Shown: positions 6,633 through 9,141 of the stretch, piece by piece
Numbering within the stretch: the first letter of the stretch is position 1
Layout of the letters: every line of letters begins with the position of its first letter
NCBI RefSeq assembly: GCF_002341865.1
Contig: NZ_DDOV01000005.1
Coordinates: 17,415 to 26,555 of the forward strand
DNA: 9,141 nt
Direction: 5' to 3'
Source of the DNA: Clostridium sp. UBA2485
Lineage (GTDB): Bacteria > Bacillota > Clostridia > Clostridiales > Clostridiaceae
Position numbers and translations under genes: made by a program
Notes under the pieces: model-generated
Databases searched by the model: none
Told to the model about the DNA's origin: nothing
Seen by the model: the letters and a program-made list of their open reading frames with translations, nothing else

Positions 6633-7590
6633 AGCTTATGAACTTGTCTACATATCAATATGATATTGAAAGATTCAATTATGATTATAAAAAGTTAGAA
6701 GAATTCTTGGAAAAAAATAACATGGATGGAATTGAACTGTTAAAGCCTTTAATGTGGCAGGAAGAAACAATTTCAAAAAATGTTATTAAGGGAATTCACC
6801 TATCATATTATCCTAGTTGGATTGATTTTTGGCATGGAAATCAAAAAGAACTTTTAAGACAGTTTGGAGATATAGGCAGTATTAAAAAATATTATGGAGA
6901 TATAAAAAAGACATTATAGTAGAGAATTATAGAAAAGAAATAGAAATTGCTGATAGGCTTGGAGCAGAATATGTAGTTTTTCATGTTTCTCATGTACAGT
7001 TAGAACATTCTTATAATTATAAATTTAATTACTCAGATTCTGAAATCATAGAAGCTACAGCAGAATTAATAAATGAGTTTTTTAAAGGATTAAATACAAA
7101 TATAAAACTTTTATTTGAAAATTTATGGTGGCCAGGCCTTACTATGTTAGATAAAAACATAGCATTAACTTTATTAGAAAAAGTTAATTATTCAAATAAA
7201 GGTTTTATGTTAGATACTGCACATTTAATGAACACCAATCATCATCTAGAAGATGAAGAGCAGGGAATTAAGCATTTATTAAAAGTAGTTAATAATCTTG
7301 GAGATTTAAAAAAGTTTATTAAAGGTATACATCTTAACTGTTCATTGTCAGGGAAATATATTATAGAACAAATAGAGAAAAATAATAAAAATAAATTGAC
7401 TTTAAAAGAAATGAATGAAAATATATATAGGCATATTATGAATATAGATAGACATAAACCTTTTTCAAATAAGATGATAAAATCGCTTGTTGAATTAATA
7501 AATCCTGAATATGTTATATATGAATTCATAACATCATCACTTAGTGAGCTTGAAGAGTATATTAAAATTCAGCACAATGCTTTAAGTTAA
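6626..7590 (+). pseudogene. Sugar-phosphate isomerase/epimerase-like TIM barrel, interrupted by a -1 frameshift
   Basis: A xylose-isomerase-like (AP-endonuclease 2 fold) TIM barrel of about 321 residues if the frame is restored. The first part (6626-6919) has GIHLSYYPSWIDFW. The second part continues in the -1 frame as KKDIIVENYRKEIEIADRLG, VVFHVSHV, LLFENLWWPG, GFMLDTAHL and KGIHLNC, with no stop until 7588-7590. The His, Glu and Asp-x-x-His positions match the metal-binding strand ends of this fold. The join is at AAAAAAG (6904-6910), two codons before the zero-frame TAG at 6917-6919; one extra A would restore a single frame. It may be a real mutation, a homopolymer sequencing error or ribosomal slippage. 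TTG 6626 is chosen because AGGAGG (6610-6615) lies 10 bases upstream; it overlaps the Cys-rich gene's stop. The substrate is unknown; the neighbours suggest a corrinoid-related role. Confidence 0.8.
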
Positions 7591-7612
7591 TTATTATCAA
7601 TATATAAATAAG

Positions 7613-7660
7613 TTAAGGAGTCGCCTCTAATTATTAAGGTGGCTCCTTAATTTGTATTTT
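7613..7660 (+). terminator. Strong intrinsic terminator after the TIM-barrel gene
   Basis: TTAAGGAGTCGCCT (7613-7626) pairs with AGGTGGCTCCTTAA (7637-7650) over 14 bp, including two G-T pairs, with a 10-base loop and a T-rich tail (TTTGTATTTT). It lies 23 bases after the stop at 7590 and closes the Cys-rich/TIM-barrel transcription unit. Confidence 0.9.
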
Positions 7661-7748
7661 ATTGTGAAGTATATATAGGATTCCTTAATGAAAATTTAAC
7701 TTATATATGATTTTAATTTCTATAATAAAATTTTTACAATGAATTAAA

Positions 7749-7823
7749 AATTAAGAATGAATAATGAAGAATTATAGTTAAAACTCCACCGCCAAAGCCT
7801 TTGGAGTTTTTTAAAATAAACTT
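7749..7823 (+). repeat. Intergenic repeat, copy A, with a terminator-like stem-loop
   Basis: A conserved leader (7749-7782, ending AATTATAGTTAAA) is followed by the stem AAAACTCCA (7780-7788) with TGGAGTTTT (7802-7810), then the tail TTAAAATAAACTT (7811-7823). Leader and tail recur around a different hairpin at 8046-8114. The GC-containing stem ending in T residues could act as a terminator, but no gene lies just upstream of it. Confidence 0.6.
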
Positions 7824-8045
7824 TATTTTAGAAATTCACTAATAGTAAATTTCATTCTAAATTTTCGTATTGGATTCCTATAACTACATCTGACGTCTTA
7901 CTAAAATTTATAATTTTAAGTAAAGAGTTACATATTTAATTTTAGAATAGACATACTACTATTGTAGATAAACTATCTTAAAAGTTAATGTATAGTTAAT
8001 AATTATGCGATTAACTATTTCAATTTGTAATTTTAATCAATGGAG

Positions 8046-8114
8046 AATTGAGAATGAACAATTGGCAATTATAGTGGAAATTAATTTTGTAAATTAATTT
8101 CTTAAAATAGACTT
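8046..8114 (+). repeat. Intergenic repeat, copy B, with a different stem-loop
   Basis: The leader (8046-8080, AATTGAGAATGAA... AATTATAGTGGAAA) matches copy A at about three quarters of positions. The tail TTAAAATAGACTT (8102-8114) matches at 12 of 13. Between them is a perfect 11-bp hairpin (8077-8087 with 8091-8101, loop TGT) unrelated in sequence to the stem of copy A. Confidence 0.55.
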
Positions 8115-8157
8115 CTCGATAAAAATGACTCTGTCATTTTAAAAAGAAATAAATTCA

Positions 8158-8183
8158 AAACTTCTCTTATAAAAGAGAAGTTT
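8158..8183. terminator. 11-bp stem-loop, possible terminator
   Basis: AAACTTCTCTT (8158-8168) and AAGAGAAGTTT (8173-8183) form a perfect stem with an ATAA loop. The T run is inside the stem and works in either direction. No gene ends close by on either strand, so its role is unclear. Confidence 0.4.
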
Positions 8184-8378
8184 AAATATTAACTAGCTTT
8201 AACTTTTAAATATTATCTTAAACTATACTGCACCTCAGGGGAAACCTAAAGAGATTTATTACTGCTTTGCAGAGGTGGAAAAACTAATAATTAGATTATT
8301 AGTAAAGAACAACTAACTTTTTATGTGGTTTATCTATACATAGAACTTATTAAAATTAAATTTTAGGTGGTGTCTAAT

Positions 8379-9074
8379 ATGGGTGTTAGTTTTATGGAAG
8401 TCTTAATATTACTTTTAAAAACAACTTTATCTTTTTTGTCTCTACTTATATTAACTAGAATGCTTGGAAAAAAGCAAATGAGCCAATTATCATTTTTTAA
8501 CTATGTTACAGGGATAACCATTGGTTCTATTGTAGCAAATATTATAACTGTAGATAATGAACCTTTTATTGATGAAATAATAGGATTAGCTTGGTGGTGC
8601 ATTTTAGCAGAAGCAACTGCATATATTACTGTTAAATCTCATAAACTAGGAAGACTACTTGATGGTGAGCCAAGTATTGTGATTAAAGATGGTAAAATTA
8701 TTAGAAAAGTAGTGGTTGATTTGAGAATGAATGTTGAAGATTTAACTATGATGCTTAGAGAGCAAAGTATATTTTCTGTCAGTGAAGTTGATTATGCTGT
8801 TATAGAGCCAAATGGAAAATTAAGTGTACTTAAAAAGCATGATTATCAAGAAGTTACTAAAGAAGATATGAAAATAAAGCCTACACCTAAAAAGTATCTA
8901 CCAACGCAGTTAATATCTGATGGTTCTATAGTCGAACACAATTTAAAAGAAGTAGATGTTACTAAAAAGTGGTTAGAAAAACAATTAAAGAATTCTGGAG
9001 TAAAATCTATAGATGAAGTTTATTATGCAGAAATTCAAAGTGATGGAACTTTATTTGTAAATAAGAAAGATTAG
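8379..9074 (+). CDS. DUF421 (YetF-like) membrane protein
   Basis: A 231-residue member of the DUF421 family, the same length as Bacillus subtilis YetF. The N-terminal third holds about three membrane segments (roughly residues 6-23, 36-53 and 58-82). A soluble part follows with the family signature GRLLDGEPSIVIKDGKI, then DLRMNVEDLTMMLREQ, IFSVSEVDYAVIEPNGKLSVL, and a second small domain ending the protein. The family has no settled biochemical role; in spore formers some members affect spore properties. ATG 8379 is preferred because AGGTGG (8365-8370) lies 8 bases upstream; the in-frame GTG codons at 8367 and 8370 fall within or directly at the ribosome binding site. It stands alone, about 790 bases from the corrinoid genes, and a functional link to them is unlikely. 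Confidence 0.92.
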   Translation: MGVSFMEVLILLLKTTLSFLSLLILTRMLGKKQMSQLSFFNYVTGITIGSIVANIITVDNEPFIDEIIGLAWWCILAEATAYITVKSHKLGRLLDGEPSIVIKDGKIIRKVVVDLRMNVEDLTMMLREQSIFSVSEVDYAVIEPNGKLSVLKKHDYQEVTKEDMKIKPTPKKYLPTQLISDGSIVEHNLKEVDVTKKWLEKQLKNSGVKSIDEVYYAEIQSDGTLFVNKKD

Positions 9075-9101
9075 AGAAATAAATATTAAAGTTAAAAAAG
9101 A

Positions 9102-9125
9102 TTTATAATAAACTTTTATAATAAA
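9102..9125 (+). repeat. Short direct repeat after the DUF421 gene
   Basis: TTTATAATAAA occurs at 9102-9112 and again at 9115-9125, two bases apart. The sequence then reads AAAAACTCC to the window edge, resembling the left arm of an AAAACTCC/GGAGTTTT terminator like that at 7780-7810, so the DUF421 terminator may be cut off here. Confidence 0.35.
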
Positions 9126-9141
9126 AAACTCCTATCAATTT

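Larger units (their letters stand above)
7591..8378. other. Gene-free AT-rich intergenic region with many hairpins
   Basis: No supported coding sequence is seen on either strand over about 790 bases; the frames are short and rich in stops. The region contains the terminator at 7613-7660, two diverged repeat copies and a series of stem-loops. These include TAGTTAAT/ATTAACTA at 7993-8017, AAAATGAC/GTCATTTT at 8122-8140, an 11-bp hairpin at 8158-8183 and ACTAATAAT/ATTATTAGT at 8283-8303. It separates the corrinoid-related genes from the DUF421 gene. The promoter of the DUF421 gene must lie towards its right end, but no clear -35/-10 pair stands out. Confidence 0.7.

Noticed and set aside
7144..7590. 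Separate small gene starting at ATG 7144
   Set aside because: The same frame is open from about 6904 and continues the TIM-barrel fold of the upstream segment; it is the 3' part of one frameshifted gene.
7678..7879. GGATTCCT at 7678-7685 and 7872-7879 as an element boundary repeat
   Set aside because: Only 8 bases with no inverted ends beside them; chance occurrence is sufficient.
7591..8378. CRISPR array, tRNA or insertion sequence in the long intergenic region
   Set aside because: No regularly spaced identical repeats, no tRNA cloverleaf or CCA end, and no transposase frame or matched terminal inverted repeats were seen.

Overview
The window is about 30% GC or lower, with A/T-ending codons, strong GGAGG-type ribosome binding sites and several TTG starts. 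Together with a cobalamin riboswitch and a DUF421 membrane protein, this points to a Firmicute of the Clostridium type. That is inference from composition and gene content; there is no rRNA or other marker gene here.

Layout. (1) 2-2644 is the 3' two thirds or so of a CobN/ChlH-family large chelatase subunit, open at the left edge. (2) 2645-3093 is a regulatory intergenic region with a good promoter, a full adenosylcobalamin-type riboswitch and a terminator. (3) 3094-6077 is a two-gene operon: a ChlI/BchI-type AAA+ ATPase followed by a ChlI-ChlD fusion (AAA+, acidic linker, VWA domain). (4) 6078-6353 holds a cobalamin riboswitch lacking its central core, then a short reading frame that looks like the last residues of a second CobN; I read this as a deleted second riboswitch-cobN unit. 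(5) 6354-7590 encodes a cysteine-rich small-domain protein (PF04071-like) and a xylose-isomerase-like TIM-barrel protein broken by a -1 frameshift at an A6G run. (6) 7591-8378 is a gene-free, AT-rich stretch of hairpins, including two diverged copies of a repeat that carry different stem-loops. (7) 8379-9074 is a DUF421/YetF-like membrane protein, unrelated to the rest.

How the genes could work together. CobN plus two AAA+ subunits (one with a VWA domain) is the usual composition of a class I, ATP-dependent tetrapyrrole metal chelatase (CobN-CobS-CobT or ChlH-ChlI-ChlD). The cobalamin riboswitch ties it to corrinoid metabolism, as does the remnant of another upstream of the Cys-rich/TIM-barrel pair. 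Anaerobes normally insert cobalt early with a small ATP-independent enzyme (CbiK/CbiX), so a late-type chelatase here is unexpected. This CobN also departs from the family at normally conserved positions. The substrate may therefore not be the classical one, and the Cys-rich and TIM-barrel proteins may be accessory parts of the same pathway. This last point is a hypothesis.
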